This document shows, piece by piece, positions 1-9,915 of a DNA stretch of 32,673 nucleotides. The notes beneath the pieces are model-generated. The model saw only the letters and a program-made list of their open reading frames with translations, did no database searches and was not told where the DNA came from. The stretch is taken from positions 1 to 32,673 of the forward strand of contig CAMBQQ010000040.1 of NCBI GenBank assembly GCA_945870035.1, read 5' to 3'. A program made the position numbers and the translations under genes. Origin of the DNA: Rhizobium sp. Q54 (GTDB lineage: Bacteria > Pseudomonadota > Alphaproteobacteria > Rhizobiales > Xanthobacteraceae). Every line of letters starts with the position of its first letter. The stretch's first letter is position 1.

Positions 1-14
1 CTTTTTGTTTTGAC

Positions 15-58
15 GCGTTTTCTTCACGCGAACCGGTTTCCACTTCGCTCGAAAACGC
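15..58. repeat. 44-bp intergenic repeat, copy 1
   Basis: The element starts with GCGTTTTC and ends with the inverse GAAAACGC, with a partly palindromic interior around ACCGG. A second copy at 1771-1814 matches at 42 of 44 positions in the same orientation. Both copies lie outside genes. It resembles the small palindromic repeats dispersed in Bradyrhizobium-like genomes; its function is unknown. Confidence 0.75.
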
Positions 59-124
59 TATAGAGCGGCCTCCACGACCCCGGGCAGCCACATCCACGCC
101 ATATACGGAAGCCAGTCTGTTCGC

Positions 125-1390
125 ATGCAGAAGAACTTGCGCCCGATCGCATCATTGCTGCTCGGCGTCGCTTTCCTCCTCGCAGGCAATGGACTGCAAT
201 TCACCTTGCTGCCGCTGCGCGGCGCCGCCGATGGCTTCGGCGCGTTCGAAATCGGCGTCATCGGTTCGGCCTATTATCTCGGTTTCGTCGCCGGCTGCCT
301 GCTTGCGCCTTACGCGATCCTGAGCGCCGGCCATATCCGCGCCTTCACCGCCATGGTCGCGCTCGCCGCCACGGTCGCGCTGGCTTATGTGCTGGCACCC
401 GACCCCTATGCCTGGATCGTCTTTCGGCTCGTCAACGGCTTTTGCCTGGCCGGCATCTATCTCGTGATTGAAAGCTGGCTCAACGACCGCGCCACCAACG
501 ATACGCGCGGGCTCGTCATGTCGGCCTATGTTATCGTGAATTACGCCGCCTTTACCGTCGGACAGATGCTGGTCACGCTTTACCCCATCGAACAGGCGGG
601 CAGCTTCATGATCGCCGCCATGCTGGCCTCGCTTGCCATCATTCCGGTGGCGCTGACCCGCTCGGCGCAGCCGGCCCCGATTGCCGTCGTCACCTTCAAG
701 CCGAGAAAGCTTTTTCACGCCGCGCCGGTCGGCCTGGTGGCCAGTCTGATGGTCGGCGTGATCAATGGCGCCTATTGGGGATTGGGTCCGATATCGGCGG
801 CCGCCAGCGGACTGGATGTCGGCGGCGTCGCGCTGTTCATGAGCGCGGCGACGCTCGCCGGCGCGCTGACCCAATGGCCGGTCGGCCGGCTATCCGACCG
901 CTTCGATCGCCGTCTGGTCCTGCTGACGCTGTTGCTCGCTTCTGCGGTGACCGGCCTGTTGCTCTGGCTGCTGGCCGCTTCGGGCGTGCTGCTGATGGTA
1001 TTCGGCCTGCTATTCGGCGCGACGGCGCTGCCCTGTTATTCGCTGGCTGCGGCGCACGCCTATGACAAGACGCCGAACAGCGAGCTGGTGCCGACGGCGG
1101 CGACTATTCTGCTCGCCAATGCCCTCGGCGCGGTGATCGGCCCGCTGCTGGCGTCCGCCATGATGGCCGCTCTTGATCCGCGCGCGTTGTTTCTGTTCAC
1201 GGCTCTCGCGCAAAGCGCCCTGGCGGCTTACGTGTTTTACCGCATCACCGTGACACCATCGCTGACAACAGCCGAGAAAACCGACTTCGACCTTGCCGCG
1301 ACAGCGCCGGTCGGCGCGATGGTCACTGGCGACCGGCAGGACCAGGACGACGCGGCGGAGCCTGTGCCGGAATCCTACACGCCACGGTAA
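125..1390 (+). CDS. MFS transporter, YcaD-like
   Basis: A 421-residue major facilitator protein with about 12 hydrophobic segments, the usual size of the family. It starts at the first transmembrane helix and carries the IESWLN sequence after helix 4 that is typical of YcaD-like carriers, plus an RLSDRFDRR loop between the two halves, equivalent to the MFS motif A loop. The last 50 residues are hydrophilic and Asp-rich and should be cytoplasmic. The substrate cannot be read from sequence. The start is the first in-frame ATG, with a weak GGAAG about 13 bases upstream, so it is probable rather than certain. It is the only gene in the first 8 kb read clearly on the plus strand and appears to be a single transcription unit. 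Confidence 0.9.
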   Translation: MQKNLRPIASLLLGVAFLLAGNGLQFTLLPLRGAADGFGAFEIGVIGSAYYLGFVAGCLLAPYAILSAGHIRAFTAMVALAATVALAYVLAPDPYAWIVFRLVNGFCLAGIYLVIESWLNDRATNDTRGLVMSAYVIVNYAAFTVGQMLVTLYPIEQAGSFMIAAMLASLAIIPVALTRSAQPAPIAVVTFKPRKLFHAAPVGLVASLMVGVINGAYWGLGPISAAASGLDVGGVALFMSAATLAGALTQWPVGRLSDRFDRRLVLLTLLLASAVTGLLLWLLAASGVLLMVFGLLFGATALPCYSLAAAHAYDKTPNSELVPTAATILLANALGAVIGPLLASAMMAALDPRALFLFTALAQSALAAYVFYRITVTPSLTTAEKTDFDLAATAPVGAMVTGDRQDQDDAAEPVPESYTPR

Positions 1391-1479
1391 AGCTGATAAA
1401 TCGGCTCGGAGCGCCGCCCCTTCAACGTCCGGTCAAGCGCAGTAAAGCGCGCGAACGAACTGGATTGTTTCCGGGAAAA

Positions 1480-1555
<76 letters not shown>

Positions 1556-1594
1556 GGATTGCCTGTTTTGCGGGGAGTACCGCAAGGCGTGCGT

Positions 1595-1623
1595 CCTCTA
1601 GCAAAGGCTTTCCGCCCTGTCCA
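1595..1623 (-). promoter_or_regulatory. Candidate promoter of tRNA-Lys
   Basis: On the minus strand a TGGACA -35 (plus 1618-1623) and a TAGAGG -10 (plus 1595-1600) are separated by exactly 17 bases, about 40 bp upstream of the tRNA. The stretch after the -10 is GC-rich, as in stringently controlled stable-RNA promoters. The -10 matches the consensus poorly, so this is a suggestion. Confidence 0.4.
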
Positions 1624-1683
1624 GCCGCGCGGCCGTGGCGAGAATTATTTATACAGACGCTGTATTTGAGGCCCAAAAACAAA

Positions 1684-1706
1684 GCCGCCGGGGTGTTCCC
1701 GGCGGC
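1684..1706 (-). terminator. Rho-independent terminator
   Basis: GCCGCCGGG and CCCGGCGGC form a perfect 9-bp stem with a 5-base loop. On the minus strand it is followed by a T-rich run (TTTGTTTTT), so it fits the end of the LTXXQ gene at 1828-2421. The plus strand also has TTTT after the stem. Confidence 0.75.
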
Positions 1707-1770
1707 TTTTCGAGGCCACGGCGAGGCGTCGCTAAGCCCGCCTCGCCTGCCCCACTACTCTTGTTTAGGC

Positions 1771-1814
1771 GCGTTTTCTTCACGCGAACCGGTACCCACT
1801 TCGCTCGAAAACGC
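1771..1814. repeat. 44-bp intergenic repeat, copy 2
   Basis: This is the second copy of the element at 15-58, differing only at two adjacent central bases (TT versus AC). It lies between the terminator at 1684-1706 and the stop codon of the LTXXQ gene, so it is in that gene's 3' untranslated region. Confidence 0.75.
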
Positions 1815-1827
1815 TCGTGCTGTGAGG

Positions 1828-2421
1828 CTACTGCGGACGGCCTGCGGGGCCGTCCGGACCCATCGGGCCACGCTCACCGCCGCGCTCGTGGCGCGGGCCG
1901 CCGTGGTGCTTGCCGCCATGGTCCCGGCCATGACCGCGCATGCCGTGCCCATCCCGGCCGCCAAGCTTGGCCAGCACCATCAGGCGCTTCTTCTGGCCGT
2001 CGTCGAGGCTCTTGTAGAGCGGGCCGGCCGCGTCGGCGAGTTTCTTCAGCGCTGCGCCCTGCTCCGTCATCCTCTCGGCGCGGTGGCTCAGGCGCTCGAT
2101 CGGATCGGCCGGCTTGTCAGCGCTGGCGCGCGCGGCAAAGCGCTCGGAGCGTTGCTTGGCCATATCGCGCAATGCGGCTTCCACCGCCGGCCAGTTCTTT
2201 TCCTGCTCCGGCGTCAGCTTGAGGCCGACGCGAACCGCGGCGATGCGGGCGTCGCCATAAGCGGTAATGTCTTCCGCGCGCATCCGCGCATGCGGGCCGC
2301 GGTCGCCTCCGCGTCCGCCGGGGCCTTGCTGCGCATAAGCGAGCGTGGATCCGGCGATCGCCAGCACGGCGGTGCCGGCGAGAAGAGTCTTGAAGAGCGA
2401 GTTTCGCTTGGTCGTCTGCAT
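1828..2421 (-). CDS. Secreted LTXXQ-motif (Spy/CpxP-like) protein
   Basis: A 197-residue protein with an N-terminal signal peptide (hydrophobic residues about 11-28, then AYAQQ). The mature part carries the LTPEQEKNWPAVEAALRDM segment of the LTXXQ/Spy-CpxP family, helical periplasmic proteins linked to envelope stress and chaperoning. The C-terminal 45 residues are low complexity, rich in Gly, His and Arg (GHG, HHGG repeats), which could bind metal; that is inference. The ATG is preceded by a good GGAGG. A paralogue at 5711-6130 shares the LTxxQEKxWPAVExALRD block. The gene appears monocistronic, with its own 5' hairpin and 3' terminator. Confidence 0.85.
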   Translation of the reverse strand: MQTTKRNSLFKTLLAGTAVLAIAGSTLAYAQQGPGGRGGDRGPHARMRAEDITAYGDARIAAVRVGLKLTPEQEKNWPAVEAALRDMAKQRSERFAARASADKPADPIERLSHRAERMTEQGAALKKLADAAGPLYKSLDDGQKKRLMVLAKLGGRDGHGMRGHGRDHGGKHHGGPRHERGGERGPMGPDGPAGRPQ

Positions 2422-2432
2422 GGAATTCCTCC

Positions 2433-2453
2433 AAAGGCATGTCTGATGCCTTT
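2433..2453 (-). promoter_or_regulatory. Hairpin just upstream of an LTXXQ gene RBS
   Basis: AAAGGCAT and ATGCCTTT form a perfect 8-bp stem with a 5-base loop, ending directly before the GGAGG of the LTXXQ gene. It could stabilise the 5' end of the mRNA or modulate ribosome access. No T-run follows it, so it is not a terminator for that strand. Confidence 0.45.
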
Positions 2454-2577
2454 GATAATGAAACTCCGCGCCATTCGTTCAAGTTAAGGTTTGGACAGAG
2501 ATTACAGCCGCGCAATGTTGATGTACCGGCGTTCATCGTTAACGCCAGGCCGGACCGCAATACCGGGTTCGCGCCGG

Positions 2578-3870
2578 CTATTTCAGCGCCTTGCCGAACA
2601 GCATATCCGGCAGGAAGGTCGAGATGATCGGCACATAAGTGATCAGGATCAGGAACGACAGCAGCACCAAAAGCCACGGCAAGGCTGCACGCACCACGGT
2701 TAACAGCGGCATGCCGGTAATGCCGGAGGCCACGAATAGATTCAATCCGACCGGCGGCGTCACCATGCCGATTTCCATGTTGACGACGTAGACGATGCCG
2801 AGATGGACCGGATCGACGCCGAGATGCATCGCCGCCGGAAACAGGATCGGCGCGGTAATCAACACGATCGCCGACGGCTCCATGAAATTGCCGGCGATGA
2901 GCAGGATGATGTTGACGATCAGCAGGAACTGCCACGGCGCCAGATCGGCGTCGCTGATCAGGCGGGCGATATCCTGCGGGATTTGCGCGGTCGTCAGCAC
3001 ATGCGCGAACAGGAAGGCATTGGCGATGATGAACATCAACATCACCGTGACCCGTCCAGAATCGACCAGCACGCGCGGCACGTCGCTCAGCTTGAGGTCG
3101 CCGTAGATGAACACCGCGGTGACGAAAGCATAAACCGCGGCGACCGCCGCCGCCTCCGTCGGGGTGAAAATGCCGCCGTAGATGCCGCCCATGACGATGA
3201 CGATGAGCAGCAGGCCCCACATCGCGTCCTTGAAGGCCAGCAGCCGTTCGCGCAACGACGCCTTGGGCTGGCGCGGTAGCTTCATGAAGCGCGCCGCGAT
3301 ATAGATCGCAGTCATCAGCGCGAGGCCAAGCAGGATGCCGGGGATGACGCCGGCCATGAACAGGCGGCCGACCGAAGTTTCGGTGGCGGCGCCGAACACA
3401 ACCAGCACGATCGACGGCGGGATCAGGATGCCGAGTGTGCCGGCATTAACGATCACGCCGGTGGCGAAGGCCTGGGTGTAGCCGACGCGCACCATGCCGG
3501 CGATCACGATCGAGCCGATGGCAACAACCGTTGCCGGCGACGATCCCGACACAGCGGCAAACAGCATGCAGGCCATGACCGAAGCGATGGCCAGGCCGCC
3601 CGGCAAATGGCCGACGGTGGAGATCGCAAAGTTGATCATGCGCTTGGCGACGCCGCCGGTGGTGAGGAAGTTGCCCGCCAGAATGAAGAACGGGATGGCC
3701 AGCAGCGTGAACTGCTCCATCGTCTGGAAGAATTTCAGCGTCAGCGAGGCGATGCTGTCCGGCTGGAACAGCAGCACCGTCAGGATCGAGGCGAGGCCGA
3801 GCGAGATCGCGATCGGGACGCCGATACCGAGGAAGACGAAAAGGGTGACGAAAAGAAAGACCGTGTTCAT
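2578..3870 (-). CDS. dctM: TRAP transporter large permease (DctM)
   Basis: A 430-residue membrane protein, normal length for DctM, the Na+-coupled channel subunit of TRAP importers. The whole chain is alternating hydrophobic segments; visible family signatures include IPFFILAGNFLTTGG near residue 60, AAVSGSSPATVVAIG near 110, NAGTLGILIPPSI near 145 and TPPVGLNLFV near 375. The start overlaps the end of dctQ by four bases (ATGA), so the two are translationally coupled. It is the last gene of the dctP-dctQ-dctM operon. Chemical specificity lies with DctP. Confidence 0.95.
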   Translation of the reverse strand: MNTVFLFVTLFVFLGIGVPIAISLGLASILTVLLFQPDSIASLTLKFFQTMEQFTLLAIPFFILAGNFLTTGGVAKRMINFAISTVGHLPGGLAIASVMACMLFAAVSGSSPATVVAIGSIVIAGMVRVGYTQAFATGVIVNAGTLGILIPPSIVLVVFGAATETSVGRLFMAGVIPGILLGLALMTAIYIAARFMKLPRQPKASLRERLLAFKDAMWGLLLIVIVMGGIYGGIFTPTEAAAVAAVYAFVTAVFIYGDLKLSDVPRVLVDSGRVTVMLMFIIANAFLFAHVLTTAQIPQDIARLISDADLAPWQFLLIVNIILLIAGNFMEPSAIVLITAPILFPAAMHLGVDPVHLGIVYVVNMEIGMVTPPVGLNLFVASGITGMPLLTVVRAALPWLLVLLSFLILITYVPIISTFLPDMLFGKALK

Positions 3871-4421
3871 CGGGATACCGTCGTCGCGTCAGGGCGCTCA
3901 TCGCCGCCCGCGTCCTTGAGTGCTTCCGCCGCTTCGTCGGCAAGCTCATAACCGCCCGACTGACCGGTCACGATGCGCCAGGCCATTTCGAGCAGACGGA
4001 AGATCAGGAGGGCAAAACCAATCGGCAGGCAGATGCTGAGAATCCAGCGCTTGACCGGAATATCCTCGGCTTCGACGTCGATGATCATCATGCGGTCGAT
4101 GTAATTCCACGCGCCGAAGAGCATCAGGCCGGCGTAAAGCAGCGCAATGCTGACCGCCACGATGCCGATCCAACGTTGCGCCGGCAGGGGAAACATCTTG
4201 ACCAGCGCATCGACGCCGATATGCGCGCGCACGCGCACGCAATAGGAAATGCCGATCATCACCAGCCAGGAGAACAGATAGAAGTCGGCCTCAAGCGCCC
4301 ACAGGAATCCTGTGTTGAAAACGTAACGCAGGACGACCTGCGTAAACGTCAGCACGGTCATCGCGGCGAGGATGAGCGCGATTAAACCTTCTTCGAGGCG
4401 GTAAAGAGCCGCACGAACCAT
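3867..4421 (-). CDS. dctQ: TRAP transporter small permease (DctQ)
   Basis: A protein of about 184 residues with four hydrophobic segments, the expected topology for the small TRAP membrane subunit that pairs with DctM. Family features are the VVLRYVFNTGFLWALE segment after helix 1 and the following SWLVMIG helix. I place the start at the ATG at 4421, preceded by a G-rich stretch; a GTG at 4436 would add five residues but has no obvious ribosome binding site. It overlaps dctM by four bases. The Asp/Glu-rich C-terminal tail is cytoplasmic. A terminator-like hairpin separates it from dctP upstream. Confidence 0.9.
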   Translation of the reverse strand: MVRAALYRLEEGLIALILAAMTVLTFTQVVLRYVFNTGFLWALEADFYLFSWLVMIGISYCVRVRAHIGVDALVKMFPLPAQRWIGIVAVSIALLYAGLMLFGAWNYIDRMMIIDVEAEDIPVKRWILSICLPIGFALLIFRLLEMAWRIVTGQSGGYELADEAAEALKDAGGDERPDATTVSR

Positions 4422-4449
4422 TCCCCAGCCCCCCACGAAGCCGAACTAT

Positions 4450-4481
4450 AAAAAGACAGCCGCGGCCCGAAGGCCGCGGCT
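4450..4481 (-). terminator. Intra-operon hairpin between dctP and dctQ
   Basis: On the minus strand AGCCGCGGCC-TTCG-GGCCGCGGCT forms a perfect 10-bp GC-rich stem with a UUCG tetraloop, followed by GTCTTTTTA. This is an intrinsic terminator placed eleven bases after the dctP stop. Because dctQ and dctM lie beyond it, it probably works as a partial terminator and 3' stabiliser, giving more DctP than permease. The role is inferred from position. Confidence 0.85.
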
Positions 4482-4492
4482 GCTGACTGTCT

Positions 4493-5530
<1,038 letters not shown>

Positions 5531-5647
5531 TCATTGAGCGCTTGGTTATTGGGGTATGGTTTGGCATTAAACTGCTTTTCCGGCAAGCGGAACAGAAGTC
5601 ACACCCGCGCCGAACCGCAAAAATTGGGTCGATTTTGCAGCGCAGCA

Positions 5648-5677
5648 AAATAATAAGGCGACGCCGCCGGCGCCGCC
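5648..5677 (-). terminator. Candidate terminator of the second LTXXQ gene
   Basis: On the minus strand an imperfect GC stem (GGCGGCG / CGTCGCC, one mismatch) is followed by TTATTATTTT. It sits about 35 bases after the stop codon of the gene at 5711-6130. Confidence 0.5.
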
Positions 5678-5710
5678 TCATCCATTTTTCGTCCGTTTAG
5701 GGATTGCCGA

Positions 5711-6130
5711 TCAGTAGAGCGCTGCCACGACACGGCCCAAGCCCATTTCTTGAGCAAGTCCGACCGCTGTCCGCTTCTGGCCGTTGTCCAGCGCGGCGAT
5801 CAACGGGCGCGCCGCCAAAGCCAGCCGTTGAACCGCGGCGCTGTCGACCACGATCGAGACAACGCGGCGGCTGATGCGGCGGATAATACCGTCCTGATCG
5901 GATTTGGCCTGTTGACGCCCGAGATCGCGCAGCGCGTTCTCCACCGCGGGCCAGTGTTTTTCCTGATCGGCGGTCAGCTTCAGCGCGGATTTGATGCGCT
6001 GGATGTTGACGGAGGCGGCCACTTGCGAGGCCTCTGCGCCGCTATATTCCACGGCGGCGCCGGTCGACACGTTAGACAACAAAAGTGATGTCGCGAGTGC
6101 GATGGCGCTCGCGCAGGCAGCAATCTTCAT
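5711..6130 (-). CDS. Secreted LTXXQ-motif protein, short paralogue
   Basis: A 139-residue protein with a signal peptide (hydrophobic residues 5-25, likely cleavage after STGAA). It contains LKLTADQEKHWPAVENALRDL near residues 51-71, the same block as in the protein at 1828-2421, followed by a helical region; it lacks the Gly/His-rich tail of that paralogue. It belongs to the LTXXQ (Spy/CpxP-like) family by this motif. No strong ribosome binding site precedes the ATG. The two paralogues bracket the TRAP operon. A specific role is unknown. Confidence 0.75.
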   Translation of the reverse strand: MKIAACASAIALATSLLLSNVSTGAAVEYSGAEASQVAASVNIQRIKSALKLTADQEKHWPAVENALRDLGRQQAKSDQDGIIRRISRRVVSIVVDSAAVQRLALAARPLIAALDNGQKRTAVGLAQEMGLGRVVAALY

Positions 6131-6263
6131 CTCGGGGAGTTCCCTCAGGTTTGACTTGTGCGAATGCGCGAACGGATAGCGATAGATTTCGCCGATACCG
6201 CGAACGAATTTAGGAGACTTTGTGATTTATCGGTTCCACACGGAACCAAATCGAAATTCCGAA

Positions 6264-6300
6264 ATAAAAACGCCGCACCCTTGTTTGGGATGCGGCGTTT
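6264..6300 (-). terminator. Terminator of leuA
   Basis: On the minus strand AAACGCCGCA(T)CCC and GGGTGCGGCGTTT pair with one bulged base around a 6-base loop, followed by TTTTTATTTC. It lies about 20 bases after the leuA stop codon and shows a clear stem plus T-tract. Confidence 0.85.
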
Positions 6301-6321
6301 CAAAGTAGCAAGGAGCGTCGC

Positions 6322-7911
<1,590 letters not shown>

Positions 7912-8022
7912 GGGGTTATTCCTTCTCGTCGAATGCGCTTCGCTCGCGAGGCGCCGTTTTAAGGGTGCTGTCTCTTTGTCGCCTTCCCCCGAGTGCCCAG
8001 GCGCGTTGCGCCCAGCCGGCCC

Positions 8023-8067
8023 TCAGGGGCGGATAAGGAGAAGGAGCGAGCCCAGAATGAGGGTCAC
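8023..8067 (-). promoter_or_regulatory. Candidate leuA leader peptide
   Basis: On the minus strand a GTG-initiated 14-codon frame reads MTLILGSLLLLIRP and ends in TGA, 111 bases before the leuA ATG. Six of 14 residues are Leu, four of them consecutive (CTC CTT CTC CTT), with two Ile. This is the pattern of a leader peptide whose translation senses charged tRNA-Leu. GC-rich inverted repeats follow, but I do not see a terminator with a T-run before leuA, and the GTG has no strong ribosome binding site. The same bases form the AAGGAG stretches before the plus-strand ORF at 8057, so the pattern could have another cause. Confidence 0.42.
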
Positions 8068-8266
8068 GGGTTTGCCAACCGCAACAGACAAGGTCTTGGA
8101 CCTGCTGGCTGCCGGTTCGATCGCGCAGATGGTCTGCCGCGTCGACATTGGCGAAAGGACCCTCGTTCAGCTGCCAGGATGGCGGATTAAGGTAAAGTCC
8201 GCGTTAAACCCCGACCGATCCCCGCTTCTAGCGGAAACCGCGCGGGGAAATCAAGCACGGCGATAG
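8057..8266 (+). CDS. Small hypothetical protein (uncertain)
   Basis: A possible 69-residue protein starting at an ATG with AAGGAG ten bases upstream. It has a Leu/Ala-rich start (KVLDLLAAGSIAQMV) and a basic C-terminal part. I recognise no family. It lies antisense to the leuA leader region and overlaps the candidate leuA leader peptide by a few bases, and the ribosome binding site and the leucine codons are the same DNA on opposite strands, so they compete as explanations. An internal inverted repeat (8219-8225 / 8242-8248) lies in its 3' part. If it is not a gene, the 380 bases between leuA and the PPK2 gene hold only regulatory sequence. Confidence 0.3.
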   Translation: MRVTGLPTATDKVLDLLAAGSIAQMVCRVDIGERTLVQLPGWRIKVKSALNPDRSPLLAETARGNQARR

Positions 8267-8292
8267 GTCAGCATTACTGTCCGGTTGGACGG

Positions 8293-9174
8293 CTAGCTTT
8301 CCGCCTCCAACGCCTTCTTGGCGGCCTGAAGCGCTTTCAGCGACTCGCCCTCGACCGTCGGGTAGGCCAGGTCAAGGCCCTCCATGGCGTCGACAATAGC
8401 CCCGGCGACCGCCAGCCGCGTGAACCATTTGTTGTCGGCGGGGACGACATACCAAGGCGCCTCGTCACGGCTGGTTTCGCGGATCAGTTCCTCGTAGGCC
8501 TCCATGTATTGCGGCCAGAGCTTGCGCTCCGCGACGTCGCCCATGGAGAATTTCCAGCGCTTGCCGGGCTCGTCGATACGGTCAAGGAAGCGCTTGCGCT
8601 GTTCCTGCAGCGACACGTTAAGAAAGAATTTCAGCACCAACGTACCGTTGCGGGCGAGATGCTGCTCGAAAGCGCGAATGTCGTCGAAGCGGTGCTGCCA
8701 TAGCTTCTTGCCCATGACGGCGTCCGGCAGGCGCTGCTTCGCCAGATATTCCTGGTGAACGCGCACGGTCAGCACTTCTTCGTAATGTGAGCGATTGAAA
8801 ATACCGATGCGGCCGCGCTCCGGCAGCGCCTTGCCGATCCGCCAGAGGAAATCGTGGTCGAGTTCTTCTTCGCTCGGCGCCTTGAACGAATGAACCTGCA
8901 CGCCCTGCGGATTGACGCCGCTCATGACGTGCTTGATGACGCCATCCTTGCCGGCGGCGTCCATCGCCTGGAAGACGACCAGCACCGACCATTTGTTGTT
9001 GGCGTAAAGCTTCTCCTGCAGTTCCGATAGCCGCTCGATGCTGTTCTTGAGCAACTCCTTGGCTTCAGCCTTGTCGATCGACAGGCCGAAGCAGTCGGCC
9101 GGATCGCAATCGGCGAGCTTGAACTTGTCCGGCTGGTCGATGCGGAAACGCTTGGCGAGGTTGTCGAGGTTCAT
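8293..9174 (-). CDS. ppk2: Polyphosphate kinase 2 family nucleotide phosphotransferase
   Basis: A 293-residue soluble enzyme that transfers phosphate between polyphosphate and nucleotides. The Walker A-like loop AMDAAGKDG is at residues 70-78, followed by MSGVNPQGVQVHSFKAP, the FNRSHYEEVL segment near 125 and RWKFSMGDV near 205, all matching the PPK2 group that includes the Meiothermus enzyme, able to phosphorylate AMP and ADP (class III type). The exact nucleotide preference is inference. The ATG has GGAAGGAT at good spacing. It is the last gene of the operon pdxY > PhzF-like > Nudix > PPK2, 24 bases after the Nudix stop. Confidence 0.92.
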   Translation of the reverse strand: MNLDNLAKRFRIDQPDKFKLADCDPADCFGLSIDKAEAKELLKNSIERLSELQEKLYANNKWSVLVVFQAMDAAGKDGVIKHVMSGVNPQGVQVHSFKAPSEEELDHDFLWRIGKALPERGRIGIFNRSHYEEVLTVRVHQEYLAKQRLPDAVMGKKLWQHRFDDIRAFEQHLARNGTLVLKFFLNVSLQEQRKRFLDRIDEPGKRWKFSMGDVAERKLWPQYMEAYEELIRETSRDEAPWYVVPADNKWFTRLAVAGAIVDAMEGLDLAYPTVEGESLKALQAAKKALEAES

Positions 9175-9198
9175 GAATATCCTTCCGGTCGAATGATC

Positions 9199-9915
9199 TT
9201 ATGCAACGGCAAAGCGATGCGAAAGGAATGCCTTGGCGAAGCCGCGCATCATCGGGTCGAAATCGGCCGGCCCGCGGATGATGCGAATATCGGCAAGCTC
9301 GGGCTGTTGCTCGCGCGCCATGTTTTCCAGGATAAGCGCACGCAACGGCTCCGCCGCCAGCGGCGAGTGCATGGTCTTGATCGCAGCGACCATTTCGCCG
9401 TCCCGGACGAGCGTCCAGCCAGGCTCTTCATTCAAGGATGCCGGATCGAGGCCGGTTTCCTCTCGCAACTCGCGCTTGATGCTGAAATCGAAATCGACCT
9501 TCGACCCGGCGCCGACGTCTTTAGGATCGGGCGTGCCGCAGGGAAAATAGATCTGGCCGGCGTTGTAGGTATGGCTGCCCATGACGCCGAGCAGAAATGC
9601 ACCATCGGCCGACCGCACCGCGGCCGCTCCGAAGCAATCGAAAATTCCCGCCTCTGGACGTCCCCAGCGCTGCCAGGCGACGAACGACGCATAGTCGGCT
9701 TCGAGGAAGTCGCCGCGCATGACGCCTTCCTCGATCGCAAGGCGATGCATCAGCAAGACGCGGCCGTTGAACAAAGCGGGCTGCGCCTGCTTCAACTCGG
9801 CAAACAGCGCATCGATTTCGGCGCGCCGGTGGCTGGCAAAGTCCCACGCTTTGGCTTTGAAATTCAGGTCGAGCCGCTCGACATGCAGCACGGCTAGCGC
9901 GGCGATGTCGCTCAT
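9199..9915 (-). CDS. NUDIX hydrolase
   Basis: A 238-residue protein with a recognisable Nudix signature: GTPDPKDV near residue 125, then RELREETGLD about 20 residues later. The metal-binding RELxEETG half is intact, but the Glu normally eight residues before its Arg is Val here and the loop in front is enlarged, so the box is atypical. The N-terminal 110 residues are a helical domain with a conserved-looking LLMHR segment. The substrate is unknown; nucleoside diphosphate derivatives are usual for the family. Its ATG overlaps the stop of the upstream PhzF-like gene (ATGA), showing translational coupling. Confidence 0.85.
   Translation of the reverse strand: MSDIAALAVLHVERLDLNFKAKAWDFASHRRAEIDALFAELKQAQPALFNGRVLLMHRLAIEEGVMRGDFLEADYASFVAWQRWGRPEAGIFDCFGAAAVRSADGAFLLGVMGSHTYNAGQIYFPCGTPDPKDVGAGSKVDFDFSIKRELREETGLDPASLNEEPGWTLVRDGEMVAAIKTMHSPLAAEPLRALILENMAREQQPELADIRIIRGPADFDPMMRGFAKAFLSHRFAVA

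Noticed and set aside
1635..2487. Long plus-strand frames over the LTXXQ gene
   Set aside because: They lie antisense to a protein with a signal peptide and family motif, and have Arg-rich low-complexity translations.
5561..5577. Sigma-54-like TTGGCA...TGCT upstream of dctP
   Set aside because: The GG-to-GC spacing is one base short and it points away from dctP.
6232..6247. GGTTCC-ACAC-GGAACC as part of an EcfG-type stress promoter
   Set aside because: No CGTT -10 element at the proper distance; it is only a short palindrome.
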